Source of the DNA: Mycolicibacterium chubuense NBB4
GTDB taxonomy: Bacteria; Actinomycetota; Actinomycetes; Mycobacteriales; Mycobacteriaceae
Length of the DNA: 64,000 nucleotides
Reading direction: 5' to 3'
Assembly (NCBI RefSeq): GCF_000266905.1
Contig: NC_018022.1
Coordinates: 496,001-560,000 of the forward strand
In this document: in pieces, positions 8,774-16,258 of the stretch
How the letters are laid out: each line of letters opens with the position of its first letter
Position numbering within the stretch: the first letter of the stretch is position 1
Program-made: the position numbers and the translations under genes
Notes under the pieces: generated by a model
What the model was told of the DNA's origin: nothing
Database searches by the model: none
The model's input: the letters and a program-made list of their open reading frames with translations, nothing else

Positions 8774-9081
8774 GTGAGTCTTGCGGAGGCTGGTCTGGGA
8801 CTGGCTGGCAGGGTTAGCGGCGGTCGTCTCGCCTCGGGTTGTGACTCCTACAATCACTCGCCCCGCGTGGGTGCGTTCCGGTGGACATGTCCGGCACCGG
8901 GGCGGGCGGCCGACGCTGGCCCGGCTCCACCTCGGTGACTTGATCAGAAGACTGCCCCAACCCGCCCAAGGGGCGGATCGTGGCTCATCACAGTGCTGTC
9001 CCGAAGTGACTTCCATCCAGGCCGGCGCCGGCCGCGTCGGCGGCCGGATCTATCCCCGCTACTGGAAGGAAGCCCGCCACC
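8774..9081 (+). ncRNA. Candidate IS110 bridge RNA region
   Basis: This non-coding left end precedes the transposase. CCTACAATCACT at 8847-8858 is identical to the sequence at the insertion site (8762-8773), as expected for a left target guide. Just downstream is a hairpin-forming stretch, CCGGTG...CACCGG, around 8878-8902. AGAAGACTG near 8946-8954 resembles the element's own joined ends and could be donor-guide sequence. The transcript boundaries cannot be read from sequence alone. The assignment rests on established IS110/IS621 biology plus the match seen here. Confidence 0.6.
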
Positions 9082-10164
9082 ATGACCATTGTTGCGCACG
9101 CTTACCCGTTCATCATTGGAGTCGACACCCACGCCCGCACGCACACCCTCGCCGTTTTGGTCGCTGCCACCGGCGAACTGGTCGCCACCGAGCAGTTCCC
9201 CACCACCGATGCGGGCTTGGATCGGGCCGTCTTATGGGCCGCGCGCCGCACCGGCGGCGAACTGAGCGCCTTGTGGGTCATCGAGGGTGTCGCCTCTTAC
9301 GGTGCCCGCCTGGCCTCGACGGTCAACCGGGCCGGCTTCGAGGTCGTGGAGGCAGCTCGGATGGACACACGCGCCCACCGCGGTGCGGGCAAGTCCGACC
9401 CCTTGGACGCCCGCAGGATCGCCGCCGCAGTCCTGTCCCTCGAGCCTGAACAGCTGCGCCGGCCGCGCAGCGACGACGGTATCCGGGCGGCATTGCGGGT
9501 TCTCGTTACCGCTCGTGAGCACATGACTACCGAACGCACCGCGACCGTCAACGCACTTACCGCGTTGCTGCGTGTAGCCGCCTTGGGTATAGACGCTCGG
9601 AAGTCACTGACCACCAAGCAGATTAGCGATATCGCCCGCTGGCGCAGTCGCGTTGAAGACGTCGCTACGATTGCCGCTCGCGCCGAGGCAGCCCGGCTGG
9701 CTAAGCGGGTGGTCGCTCTCAACGAGGAACTCACCGCCAACCACGCGCAGATGATCGATCTCATCCACGCCAGCAAGGCCGCTGTACTGCTGGACAAGAC
9801 TGGCATCGGCCCCGTTACCGTCGCAGTGGTCTACACCGCCTGGTCGCACGCTGGCCGGGTTCGCTCCGAAGCGGCGTTCGCCGCCCTGGCTGGCGTCAAT
9901 CCGATCCCCGCTTCCTCGGGCAACACGATCCGTCACCGACTCAACCGAGGCGGCGACAGGCGGCTCAATCGTGCTCTGCACATGGCCGTGATCACCCGTA
10001 TGACCCACGACCCGGACACCCGGGCCTACGTCGAACGGCGCCGCGCGGAAGGTCGATCCACCAAGGAGATCCGACGCTGCCTCAAGCGCTACCTTGCCCG
10101 CCACCTCTACCGAACCCTGCAGAGACTTCACGCCGAGCCCGCGTCCATTCCGCAGGCAGCTTGA
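9082..10164 (+). CDS. IS110-family transposase (DEDD/RuvC-like, serine-containing)
   Basis: This 360-residue protein has the N-terminal RuvC-like DEDD domain, starting with FIIGVDTHARTHTLAVLV (first Asp near residue 14) and continuing with GKSDPLDARRIA. The C-terminal Transposase_20 domain has TGIGPVTVAVVYTAWSHAGR, ALAGVNPIPASSGN (putative catalytic Ser region) and GGDRRLNRALHMAV. The length is normal and no frameshift is seen, so it may be active. The ATG at 9082 has AAGGAAG upstream. It works with an RNA guide encoded in its left end. Confidence 0.95.
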   Translation: MTIVAHAYPFIIGVDTHARTHTLAVLVAATGELVATEQFPTTDAGLDRAVLWAARRTGGELSALWVIEGVASYGARLASTVNRAGFEVVEAARMDTRAHRGAGKSDPLDARRIAAAVLSLEPEQLRRPRSDDGIRAALRVLVTAREHMTTERTATVNALTALLRVAALGIDARKSLTTKQISDIARWRSRVEDVATIAARAEAARLAKRVVALNEELTANHAQMIDLIHASKAAVLLDKTGIGPVTVAVVYTAWSHAGRVRSEAAFAALAGVNPIPASSGNTIRHRLNRGGDRRLNRALHMAVITRMTHDPDTRAYVERRRAEGRSTKEIRRCLKRYLARHLYRTLQRLHAEPASIPQAA

Positions 10165-10242
10165 CAGACATAGAAGAGTCCACCGCGGCCACACCGCACT
10201 CAAGGGTCAACCACCCGCCAGCCGCGTACCTAACCTCTCAGG

Positions 10243-10419
10243 TCAGTACAGCGTTCGCTCACGGTCAGCGCTGGTCGTCGCGTGGTCTACTGCTACCTCT
10301 GCGGCGGTGTCGGCTGCCGACCGGGCGTACTGGCCCTGCCGGTCCGGGTCGGTCTCGGATTGCGCAGTGTGCAGGTCACTTTCGGCGCTCTGCAGACTCG
10401 CCGGTACCGGTGTGGTCAT
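10243..10419 (-). CDS. Possible 58-aa hypothetical protein
   Basis: An ATG at 10419 opens a 58-residue hydrophilic frame rich in Ala, Ser, Thr and Asp, ending near the IS481 remnant. There is no recognisable domain, and its ribosome binding site is weak. The amino-acid make-up resembles small mycobacterial hypotheticals more than random reverse-frame reading, but support is thin. Confidence 0.3.
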   Translation of the reverse strand: MTTPVPASLQSAESDLHTAQSETDPDRQGQYARSAADTAAEVAVDHATTSADRERTLY

Positions 10420-10666
10420 GACGCGGACGCTACGGAGGTCCGCGCGGCCACGTCCACCACTAGAGCCAACATCGCCGCCCACTTTCTTTCCGAGGGTGGA
10501 GGCCGCTTGCATGCAGGCCCGTCCGCCGTTGGTTGCTTCGTGCGCCGCCGCGCCGCAGCTCTGAGACGGGTTGCCCGACCCGCCGGCAGGTCGGGGGCAG
10601 GAAACGAAAGGCCAGGATGAGGGTGCCTCGGTGGGTGGATGCGTTTCGTGTGATGACCGAAAAGTA

Positions 10667-10709
10667 TTGCTAGTCAACGCATTACACGATAGACTGTCAA
10701 CTATAGATA
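10667..10709 (+). promoter_or_regulatory. Candidate promoter of the 10734 gene
   Basis: TTGCTA (10667-10672) and TAGACT (10690-10695) form a sigma-A-like pair with 17-bp spacing. A second possible -10, TATAGAT, starts at 10702. GTCAAC occurs twice around it. The region is AT-rich compared with its surroundings. The gene starts 38 bp further on. Confidence 0.45.
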
Positions 10710-10733
10710 ACACCCACTCGAAAGGTTAGACCC

Positions 10734-11282
10734 ATGAAGACTCGCCTCACCGAAGCCCACCTCACCCCCGCGGCTCTGGTCAGCCACACCATGATTCGCA
10801 TTCAGGGCGAACAAGACGGCGACCTTGCCGTCTACCACGCGTGCTCACCCAACGCCCGGCTGCGGCTGCAATGGGGCGGCATCCTGATGACGATGCTCAA
10901 CGCGCAGGCCTGCCAGGGTGTGCTCGAAGGTTTCAGCGCGGCCCGCGCGGCGATGACCTTGATCCCCCGCCAGATCCCGGCACCGGCCCCGGCGGCAGCC
11001 GATCCGTTCGCCCTGCCCACCGTGGCCATCGACTGGACCCGGCGACCCGCCTACGCGGTCGTTCCCCGCCAAGAACTCTCCCGGGACCGCAAGCGCCAAC
11101 TCAAGTGGCTAGACCTTCACATGGGCCCGGTGACTTTCCAGATTCTTGACCAGGCCGGATGCATCGGTGCGGTGGAGATTCTGCAGGCCGCGCATCACAC
11201 CGCGACCAGTGTCTTCTTGGACGGCCCCGAGCATGCACAGGACCCCGGCGAGAAGGACTACACGCCGCCGCCGAATACGTAG
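10734..11282 (+). CDS. Hypothetical plasmid-type protein, 182 aa
   Basis: This soluble 182-residue protein has an ATG start preceded by AAAGG. I recognise no domain. The middle is rich in Pro and Ala (IPAPAPAAADPFALP), and the C-terminus is acidic and Pro-rich (EKDYTPPPNT). It is the first of two hypothetical genes on the plus strand and is followed by a strong hairpin that holds DnaA-like 9-mers. Its neighbours suggest it belongs to plasmid or conjugative-element housekeeping. Confidence 0.65.
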   Translation: MKTRLTEAHLTPAALVSHTMIRIQGEQDGDLAVYHACSPNARLRLQWGGILMTMLNAQACQGVLEGFSAARAAMTLIPRQIPAPAPAAADPFALPTVAIDWTRRPAYAVVPRQELSRDRKRQLKWLDLHMGPVTFQILDQAGCIGAVEILQAAHHTATSVFLDGPEHAQDPGEKDYTPPPNT

Positions 11283-11286
11283 GCGG

Positions 11287-11346
11287 TTATCCACAACCGA
11301 CCCGACGCCGGGCCTGTTATCCACAACCACGGATAGCAGGCCCGGC
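11287..11346. other. Strong hairpin with two DnaA-box-like 9-mers
   Basis: TTATCCACA occurs at 11287-11295 and again at 11317-11325. The second copy lies in the left arm and loop of a 16-bp stem (left 11307-11322, right 11331-11346, loop ACAACCAC) with a single G-T wobble. The hairpin lies just after the stop of the 10734 gene and could simply terminate it, although no T-run follows. The double DnaA-like 9-mer makes an origin-associated role possible. Confidence 0.6.
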
Positions 11347-11413
11347 GTTTGGCGTTGCAGGCCGCACAATCGCTGTAGGTCGAGAACTCCCCCACCGATG
11401 AGAGGCCCCCACC

Positions 11414-11710
11414 ATGACTGTGCCCTGGTCGCTGACCACCACCGCACCTCAGCGAATCGACACCACAATTGGCACCGCAGATGACCACGACGCGGCAGTG
11501 ACCGCCGTGCTGTTCGCCGCCCAGGACGCCATTGCCGCCGCCGAGCTATCCGCAGCGCCAGCGGCCCGCTACGAGCTGCGCGCGGCCGACGAACTGGTGG
11601 CGCTCCTTCAGACCGGAGCCGACGAAGACGGCAGGCCCGATTACGCGTCGACCAGCCGGCTGATTCAGCGCATCGAGTGGCAGCGCTACCTCAGTGCCGC
11701 GCCGTACTGA
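11414..11710 (+). CDS. Hypothetical protein, 98 aa
   Basis: This 98-residue, Ala-rich, acidic and probably helical protein has its ATG at 11414, next to GAGAGGCCCCCACC. I recognise no domain. It follows the 10734 gene after a hairpin, and its 3' end overlaps the convergent XRE regulator gene by 20 bp. It is probably a small accessory protein of the mobile backbone. Confidence 0.6.
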   Translation: MTVPWSLTTTAPQRIDTTIGTADDHDAAVTAVLFAAQDAIAAAELSAAPAARYELRAADELVALLQTGADEDGRPDYASTSRLIQRIEWQRYLSAAPY

Positions 11711-11951
11711 GCGTCTGGGTCTCCAACAGGGTTGCAGGTTCAACGCCGAGGGCGCGGGCCAGATGCACCAGCACCACCACGGTCGGGCACTTGTTTCCCG
11801 CCTCGACAGTGTTCAGATATACCCGGCTGATTCCCGCGAGCTGGGCAAGCCTGGTCTGCGAAAGGCCGGCGGCGGTGCGGTGTTCACGGATGGCCGCACC
11901 GAGGGCGGCGATGATCTCCGAACCGTCGTCCGTGGACGCATTGCCGTCCAT
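11691..11951 (-). CDS. XRE-family (Cro/CI-type) helix-turn-helix regulator
   Basis: This 86-residue protein is almost entirely one HTH_XRE domain. LGAAIREHRTAAGLSQTRLA contains helices 1 and 2, and LAGISRVYLNTVEAGN is the recognition helix and following turn. The ATG at 11951 has GGAGGGA upstream. Its own upstream region holds CCTATAGGTTACA (11976-11988), nearly the same as each arm of the large palindrome ahead of the ParB-like gene at 27267. It may therefore regulate itself and that operon. Confidence 0.85.
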   Translation of the reverse strand: MDGNASTDDGSEIIAALGAAIREHRTAAGLSQTRLAQLAGISRVYLNTVEAGNKCPTVVVLVHLARALGVEPATLLETQTLSTARH

Positions 11952-11975
11952 GCCCAGCTCCCTCCGGCGGTATCT

Positions 11976-11988
11976 CCTATAGGTTACA
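11976..11988. promoter_or_regulatory. Putative operator half-site of the XRE regulator
   Basis: CCTATAGGTTACA lies 25 bp upstream of the XRE gene start. It matches CCTATAGGCTACA in the 27195-27234 palindrome at 12 of 13 positions. Self-repression is typical of small XRE regulators; the link is inference from sequence identity. Confidence 0.55.
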
Positions 11989-12012
11989 CCGCCATCGTAG
12001 GCGCGAGGGCTC

Positions 12013-12826
12013 TCAGAACAGCACAGCATCATTGGTCGCCTCCTGCCACCACGCTTCGAACCCCGGACGTGCCTTGTCCTCCACCACGGCGGGACACACC
12101 ACGAAGAAGTGCTCCAACGCCGGAAGCTGCTCGCCCCGTTCGCGGAGCACCTGGCGCGTAACTCCATCAACACCGATCCGGCGCTCACCGACAACCGCCT
12201 GGCGGCCCGAGTCTGTGCGCATTGCGAACGGGCAGAAGCCGCAGGCTGATTTTGTCCATTGGCGCGAGGTGACCCGGGCGATGAAGTCCACGCAACGCGC
12301 ACGGTCCCAGCCCCACTCGCGAAGCGGATACCAGCCGGTGCGGCGATCGTTGTTGAACAACGCATCCTTGATCGCCCGTGACGATTCGCCATTTTCGAAG
12401 CCGACGACGTGACGATAGCGGCGACCGGCGGTCACAGCGGCAATGACGGGATCCAGACAGTTGCCTCTGGCATGGATGGAGCACATCCGCGTGCCGCCGA
12501 TCTGAGGAAGCGTTCCCGCCGAGAGCATTTCGTCGGCCAACGAGTAGGCGGCAGTGTGTAGACGTTGGGGCTCAGTTGAGTCCTGGAGGGACCTCGACGC
12601 CTTCGCCGCTGGCGGTGGTCTTGCGCTGTGAGCGGCCCACCTGGATGAAGCGAATGTGGTAGCGGCGCAACGCGGGAAGGACGATCTCCTCCACGTCGCG
12701 GATCGTTTGCTCGAACTCTCCCCCGGTGTCGGCCGAGATGACGATGAGGTCTCGTAGGTCGAAGTCGCGGCTCGACGGGTCGGTGAGCCACCGGAGCAAT
12801 ATGGCGGTGGTTATGTAAACAGTCAA
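12013..12826 (-). pseudogene. PAPS-reductase-like / adenine nucleotide alpha-hydrolase protein, broken
   Basis: Two minus-strand frames together read as one protein of the phosphoadenosine-phosphosulfate-reductase-like superfamily. The first (12826-12572) contains LRWLTDPSSRDFDLRDLIV and ISADTGGEF. The second (from about 12570) contains PQRLHTAAYSLADEML, RTGWYPLREWGWDRA and TKSACGFCPF, then jumps to PALEHFFVVCPAVVEDKA. A frameshift lies near 12575, after VPPG. The spacing between FCPF and the C-terminal block is far shorter than I would expect for this family, suggesting an internal deletion. The N-terminal SGG nucleotide loop is not recognisable. It is probably a decayed cargo gene. Confidence 0.7.
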
Positions 12827-13017
12827 GCTGTCGCAGAAGGAACGGTGTCGCAGGGCGGCGGCGCCTCGGTGGAACCTACCTCGGGATTCTCCAAGGGCGG
12901 GCCTGGTGTGAATGGCGATTTTCCAGCCGGCCCCTGGTGATCGCTGCGGAGTCGGAGCTCTGTTCGTCGGACTGATGCCAGTGGCCGAGCGTCGTCGCCG
13001 GCGCCGAAGTCCTCGCG

Positions 13018-14283
13018 TCAGCGCCTCTTCTCTTGGTGGTGGCGATGGTCGGTCAGACCGGCTCGGCCGATCAGAGCGGCAGCGACGAGCAGTGCAGCCC
13101 CTGCGGCGTAGACGGCGGTGATCCCTGCCGCATCAGCCAGCCACCCACCCAGCCCGAGGGAGGCCAGGCGGCCGAGTTGCCAGATCAGATCGAAGGCGGC
13201 GAAGACCCGGCCGCGTGCGGCGGGTGGGGTTTCGGCCTGCAGCAGCGAGTTGAAGGTGACTGCGCCGGCAGAGGTGCCCCCGCCGTAGCCGGCCAGGCTG
13301 CCCAACGCCACCACCGGGACGCGGACACTCGCAAGGACGGCATCTACGGCGGCGCGCAACAGATAGGGTCCGAAAATGAACGCGGGTTTGCGAGGATCGG
13401 TGATCAGCCGGGTCAGCAGTAACGGGCCTGCTGCGGCGCCCACGCCGATGCAGGCCAGCGCGATTCCGTATCCGGCGGGGCCCCTGCCCAGGCGCTCGCG
13501 GATCAACACAACCAGCAGGGCACTGGTCGCTCCGGCCGACAACGCCGCCAGGGCCTGACCAGCGGCCAAGGCTCGCAGCACCCGGTGCCCGGCCAGCACC
13601 CTGATGCCGTCTCGGGCCTGATGCCACCAGGCGGCACGGGCCGCATCGGCTGCCGGGCGCAGCAGGTGCAGGCGGGACAGCAGCAGCGCCGAGACGGCGA
13701 AGCTCGCTGCGTTCACCCAGAACGCCAGGCCATAGCCGACGGTCGCGACCACGGCACCCGCAGCCGGGGCGAGCACGATCTGGGAGAGCACCGCGGCGGT
13801 CCAGATCCCCGAGTTCCCGGCGATCAACTCCTCCTCGTTCACCAGCGCGGGCAGCGCGGCACTGGCGGCCGGATTGAACAACGCCGACGCTGCGGACATG
13901 GCGAACGCCACCGCGTAGATGCCCGGCACCGAGCCGGCGACCAGCGGTAGCCCCGCAGCCACCAGCACGCGCGCCAAGTCGGCAACCACCATGACCCGCA
14001 CCGGCGAGAACCAGTCGACTGCCACCCCAGCGAACGGTGCCAGCAGCAGCACCGGGACGATCTCCGCGACGATCACCCCGGCCACACCGAGCCCGGAGCC
14101 GGTGCGGTCCCACACCAGCAGGCCCAACGCCACGGTGGCGAACGCGTCACCCCAGGCAGAAGCGGTGCGCGCCGCCCACAACCGGCGGTAACCAGGATGG
14201 GAGAACACCTGGCGCAGCCCGGTGCCCGCACGTCCTGGCTGGCCGCGGCTCAGCGGACTTTCTCCATGGTGTGCCCGCAGCAA
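13018..14283 (-). CDS. MFS efflux transporter (EntS-like)
   Basis: This membrane protein of about 421 residues has some twelve predicted transmembrane segments, including GLGVAGVIVAEIVPVLLLAP and the ISL-like VVALGSLAGYGG. It begins with HPGYRRLWAARTASAWGD, a common opening for MFS_3/EntS-type exporters. No ATG start is obvious. TTG at 14283 overlaps the small upstream gene by 34 bp, and GTG at 14208 is an alternative. The gene is co-directional with a 48-aa Cys-rich gene and diverges from a MerR regulator with a MerR-type operator. Metal or metallophore efflux is therefore plausible, though the substrate is unknown. Confidence 0.85.
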   Translation of the reverse strand: MLRAHHGESPLSRGQPGRAGTGLRQVFSHPGYRRLWAARTASAWGDAFATVALGLLVWDRTGSGLGVAGVIVAEIVPVLLLAPFAGVAVDWFSPVRVMVVADLARVLVAAGLPLVAGSVPGIYAVAFAMSAASALFNPAASAALPALVNEEELIAGNSGIWTAAVLSQIVLAPAAGAVVATVGYGLAFWVNAASFAVSALLLSRLHLLRPAADAARAAWWHQARDGIRVLAGHRVLRALAAGQALAALSAGATSALLVVLIRERLGRGPAGYGIALACIGVGAAAGPLLLTRLITDPRKPAFIFGPYLLRAAVDAVLASVRVPVVALGSLAGYGGGTSAGAVTFNSLLQAETPPAARGRVFAAFDLIWQLGRLASLGLGGWLADAAGITAVYAAGAALLVAAALIGRAGLTDHRHHQEKRR

Positions 14284-14396
14284 CAGGTGGGGTTGCGGTC
14301 GCGACCGTGGCCTGGGACGGCGCCCTTGGTGACGGTCATCTCACATCCGCGCTCCGGGTCCGGGCGCCGGTACACCTCGCACTCGACTATTGCCAT
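14250..14396 (-). CDS. 48-aa cysteine-rich small protein, candidate metal binder
   Basis: An ATG at 14396 with GGAGG-like sequence upstream (GGGAGGCGCAGGTC) opens a 48-codon frame. It contains five cysteines and two histidines, including the cluster PTCCCGHTMEK near the C-terminus, plus VECEVYRR and RGCEMTV. It lies between the MerR-type operator and the MFS gene and overlaps the latter's possible start. A metallochaperone or metal-sensing leader peptide role is inference. It is short enough to be missed by routine gene calling. Confidence 0.6.
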   Translation of the reverse strand: MAIVECEVYRRPDPERGCEMTVTKGAVPGHGRDRNPTCCCGHTMEKVR

Positions 14397-14443
14397 GACC
14401 TGCGCCTCCCTTCGGTTTCCGGTCCTACACTGGAGACGCTAAA

Positions 14444-14464
14444 ACCTTCACCCCAGGTGAAGGT
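14444..14464. promoter_or_regulatory. MerR-type operator palindrome
   Basis: ACCTTCACC and GGTGAAGGT form perfect 9-bp arms around CCA. This resembles the dyad that MerR-family regulators bind between the -35 and -10 elements. It lies between the divergent MerR gene (14500) and the Cys-rich/MFS genes, so the regulator probably controls one or both directions. Confidence 0.75.
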
Positions 14465-14499
14465 CAAGGCGAGCGGCCGGGACGCGAAGGAGGCAGACG

Positions 14500-14907
14500 A
14501 TGGCCCAGGCGATGACCGTCGGGCGGGCCGCCCAGGCGGCCGGGCTCACCCGTAAGGCCGTGCGCTTGTATGAGGAGCGCGGCCTGCTGCCGCCCGCCCA
14601 GCGCACTGCGGCCGGGTACCGCCTTTACAACCAGGACGACGTCGACACCCTCACCTTCATCCGCCGCGCCCGCGCCCTGGACCTCCCCCTGGACGACATC
14701 GGCACCATCCTCACCCTCCGCCGCGCCGGTCCCACCCCGTGCGGAGCCGTACGGGATCTACTCGACGCCCGGATCGCGGAGATCGACAACACCATTACCG
14801 AATTGCTGGCGCTGCGTGCGAGCCTCACCGCCAGTCGGGACACCGCCGTGGCAGCCGATACCGAGTCGGAACCGAACAGATCGATCTGCCCGATCATCGA
14901 ACGGTGA
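14500..14907 (+). CDS. MerR-family metal-responsive regulator
   Basis: This 135-residue protein has the MerR winged helix at the N-terminus (TVGRAAQAAGLTRKAVRLYE, then ERGLLPPAQRTAAGYRLY). A dimerisation coiled coil follows, then a short metal-binding tail with Cys in TPCGAVRDLL and SICPIIER. The cysteine pattern fits metal-sensing members (ZntR/CueR/HmrR type) rather than drug sensors, but the metal cannot be assigned. The operator at 14444-14464 lies just upstream. Confidence 0.88.
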   Translation: MAQAMTVGRAAQAAGLTRKAVRLYEERGLLPPAQRTAAGYRLYNQDDVDTLTFIRRARALDLPLDDIGTILTLRRAGPTPCGAVRDLLDARIAEIDNTITELLALRASLTASRDTAVAADTESEPNRSICPIIER

Positions 14908-15331
14908 AGTAGCCGCTCAAGGACCCTCATGTCTCACTGAACTCTTGATGGCCGCGTTGCGAACTGGCGGTAGCCGAGCCTTTGCGGAATGGCCACTCGT
15001 TGCGGCAAATGTCCAGTCAGACTGGGCCGACCGATCATCGGACGGCTGAGCGGCGTTCGATAAAAGACTGTGTTGTGCCAGACGCCGCCCCGCTGGGCGA
15101 TGCGTTCGCGGATGCCGACGGTTCAGCAACCGGCGGCGTGGTGCGGGGCGATGCTTGCGCAATTCTCCGTGAAGATGGAGGCATGCAGAGTCCGCAGCCC
15201 TGCGTCGTCGACTGTGGTGGTTTGCTTCTACAGCAAGGCTTTGCCGCCTGCCGGACTCCCATGGGGACAATCCGGCCGCCTCGGGCTCGCATCGTAGAGG
15301 CCCGCGTGCCAGTTGGATCCCGGCAGGCAGG
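14908..15331. other. Intergenic stretch, no gene supported
   Basis: This 424-bp stretch lies between the MerR gene and the convergent CcdA-like gene. The frames present have poor composition and no ribosome binding sites. It probably includes decayed insertion-element ends (a repeated CGGACGG/TCATCGGACGG-like stretch near 15035), but nothing can be named. It separates the two metal-resistance modules. Confidence 0.4.
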
Positions 15332-16258
15332 TCACCTGCTGCCGGGTCCTCCTACCTGGTCCGCATTTTCTTCGGGCTGTGGCCTGGGTGCGCAGCAGTC
15401 GTCGGCGGTGTCGGTGGTGGTGTGGCGGCGTTCGCGGCGGGTGAGGGTGGCGATCGCGGTGACGAGGATGAGGCCGAGTGCGGTGATGGCGATCGCAAGT
15501 TGGTGTCCGGTGATCCAGGCTGACACGGTGCCGACGACGCCGGTGAGTGCGCCGATGCCGGGGTGCCCGCCGAGTAGTTGTGGCAGCCAGTAAAGGAGTA
15601 GGTAGCCGCCGGAAAGGGCAAGCACGGCGCCGGTGATGCGGTTCATGTGGGGCAGCAGCCGTCGGAGGAACCGGTTGATCAGGCCGCTGGCGAATGCGGC
15701 GAATAGCGCGAGGGACAGCAGCAGGGTGGCGGAGCCGGCGGCGTAGGCGGCGAATACGACCAGGACGCCGGAGATGTTGGTGCTGGCCAGGGCTTGGGTG
15801 ACGACCGCGAGCAGCACCGCGAGCGTGCAGGAGGCGGAGGCCAGTGCGTACCCGGCGCCGAAGGCCACCATGCCTCTGGGCCCCTGCCGCGGGGTGCCGG
15901 AACGGCGGGTGGGTAGCCGCAGCGGCAGGTGTCCGCCGGCGACCATGGCCAGGCCGCCCACGGCCAGGATCGCGCCGAGCGCGGCGGCCAGCCACGGGAT
16001 GACACCGGTCAGGGAACGCAAGCCGAGGGCCAGTAGTAGTCCGATGGCGGTGAAGGTGCCGGCGAACCCGGCGGTCAGCGCGAGCCCGGCGCGCAGGCCA
16101 CCGGCCAGCCGGGACAAAGCGCCGGGCCGCGCGTCCGCCTGGCCGTCGCCGGTGTCGACGGCGTAGGCGAGGAAGGCGGGCAGTACGGCGAAGCCGCAGG
16201 GGTTGACCGGGGCGAGCATCCCGGCGCCGAAGGCGAGCGCCAACAGCGGGCCGATCAC
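15332..16258 (-). CDS. CcdA/DsbD-type thiol-redox membrane protein
   Basis: This 308-residue membrane protein has the CcdA signature at its N-terminus (GAGMLAPVNPCGFAVLPAFL), with the redox Cys of NPCG and a second Cys in ALASASCTLAVLLAV. It has about seven membrane segments and a cytosolic tail with a CC pair (TADDCCAPRP). The GTG at 16258 overlaps the TlpA-like stop by four bases (GTGA). It would move reducing equivalents across the membrane to the adjacent thioredoxin-like protein. Its place between mercury genes suggests a role in thiol-mercury handling, which is inference. Confidence 0.85.
   Translation of the reverse strand: MIGPLLALAFGAGMLAPVNPCGFAVLPAFLAYAVDTGDGQADARPGALSRLAGGLRAGLALTAGFAGTFTAIGLLLALGLRSLTGVIPWLAAALGAILAVGGLAMVAGGHLPLRLPTRRSGTPRQGPRGMVAFGAGYALASASCTLAVLLAVVTQALASTNISGVLVVFAAYAAGSATLLLSLALFAAFASGLINRFLRRLLPHMNRITGAVLALSGGYLLLYWLPQLLGGHPGIGALTGVVGTVSAWITGHQLAIAITALGLILVTAIATLTRRERRHTTTDTADDCCAPRPQPEENADQVGGPGSR

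Larger units (their letters stand above)
8773..10180 (+). mobile_element. IS110-family insertion sequence, about 1,408 bp
   Basis: The boundaries come from the interrupted IS481 reading frame: host sequence ends at 8772 and resumes at 10181. The element has no long terminal inverted repeats, as expected for IS110. It carries one transposase gene (9082-10164) and a 309-bp left non-coding end, which is where IS110 elements encode their bridge RNA. The right non-coding end is only 16 bp. GAGTC occurs near both ends (8776-8780 and 10176-10180). Confidence 0.8.
8664..10252 (+). pseudogene. IS481-family transposase remnant split by IS110
   Basis: Bases 8664-8772 encode the C-terminal hallmark of an IS481 transposase (IERFHRTLADEWAYARLYTS, then after a one-base slip RWLHTYNH). 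The reading resumes at 10181 as HRGHTALKGQPPASRVPNL followed by SGQYS. Joining the two pieces across 8773-10180 restores the family ending YNHHRGHTALKGQPP. The N-terminal two thirds, with the first catalytic residues, are absent. The join shows that an IS110 element landed in a pre-existing IS481 fragment. Confidence 0.8.

Noticed and set aside
8776..10180. GAGTC at both ends of the IS110 element as a target-site duplication
   Set aside because: Neither copy is needed to restore the interrupted IS481 frame, and IS110 elements do not usually make target duplications.
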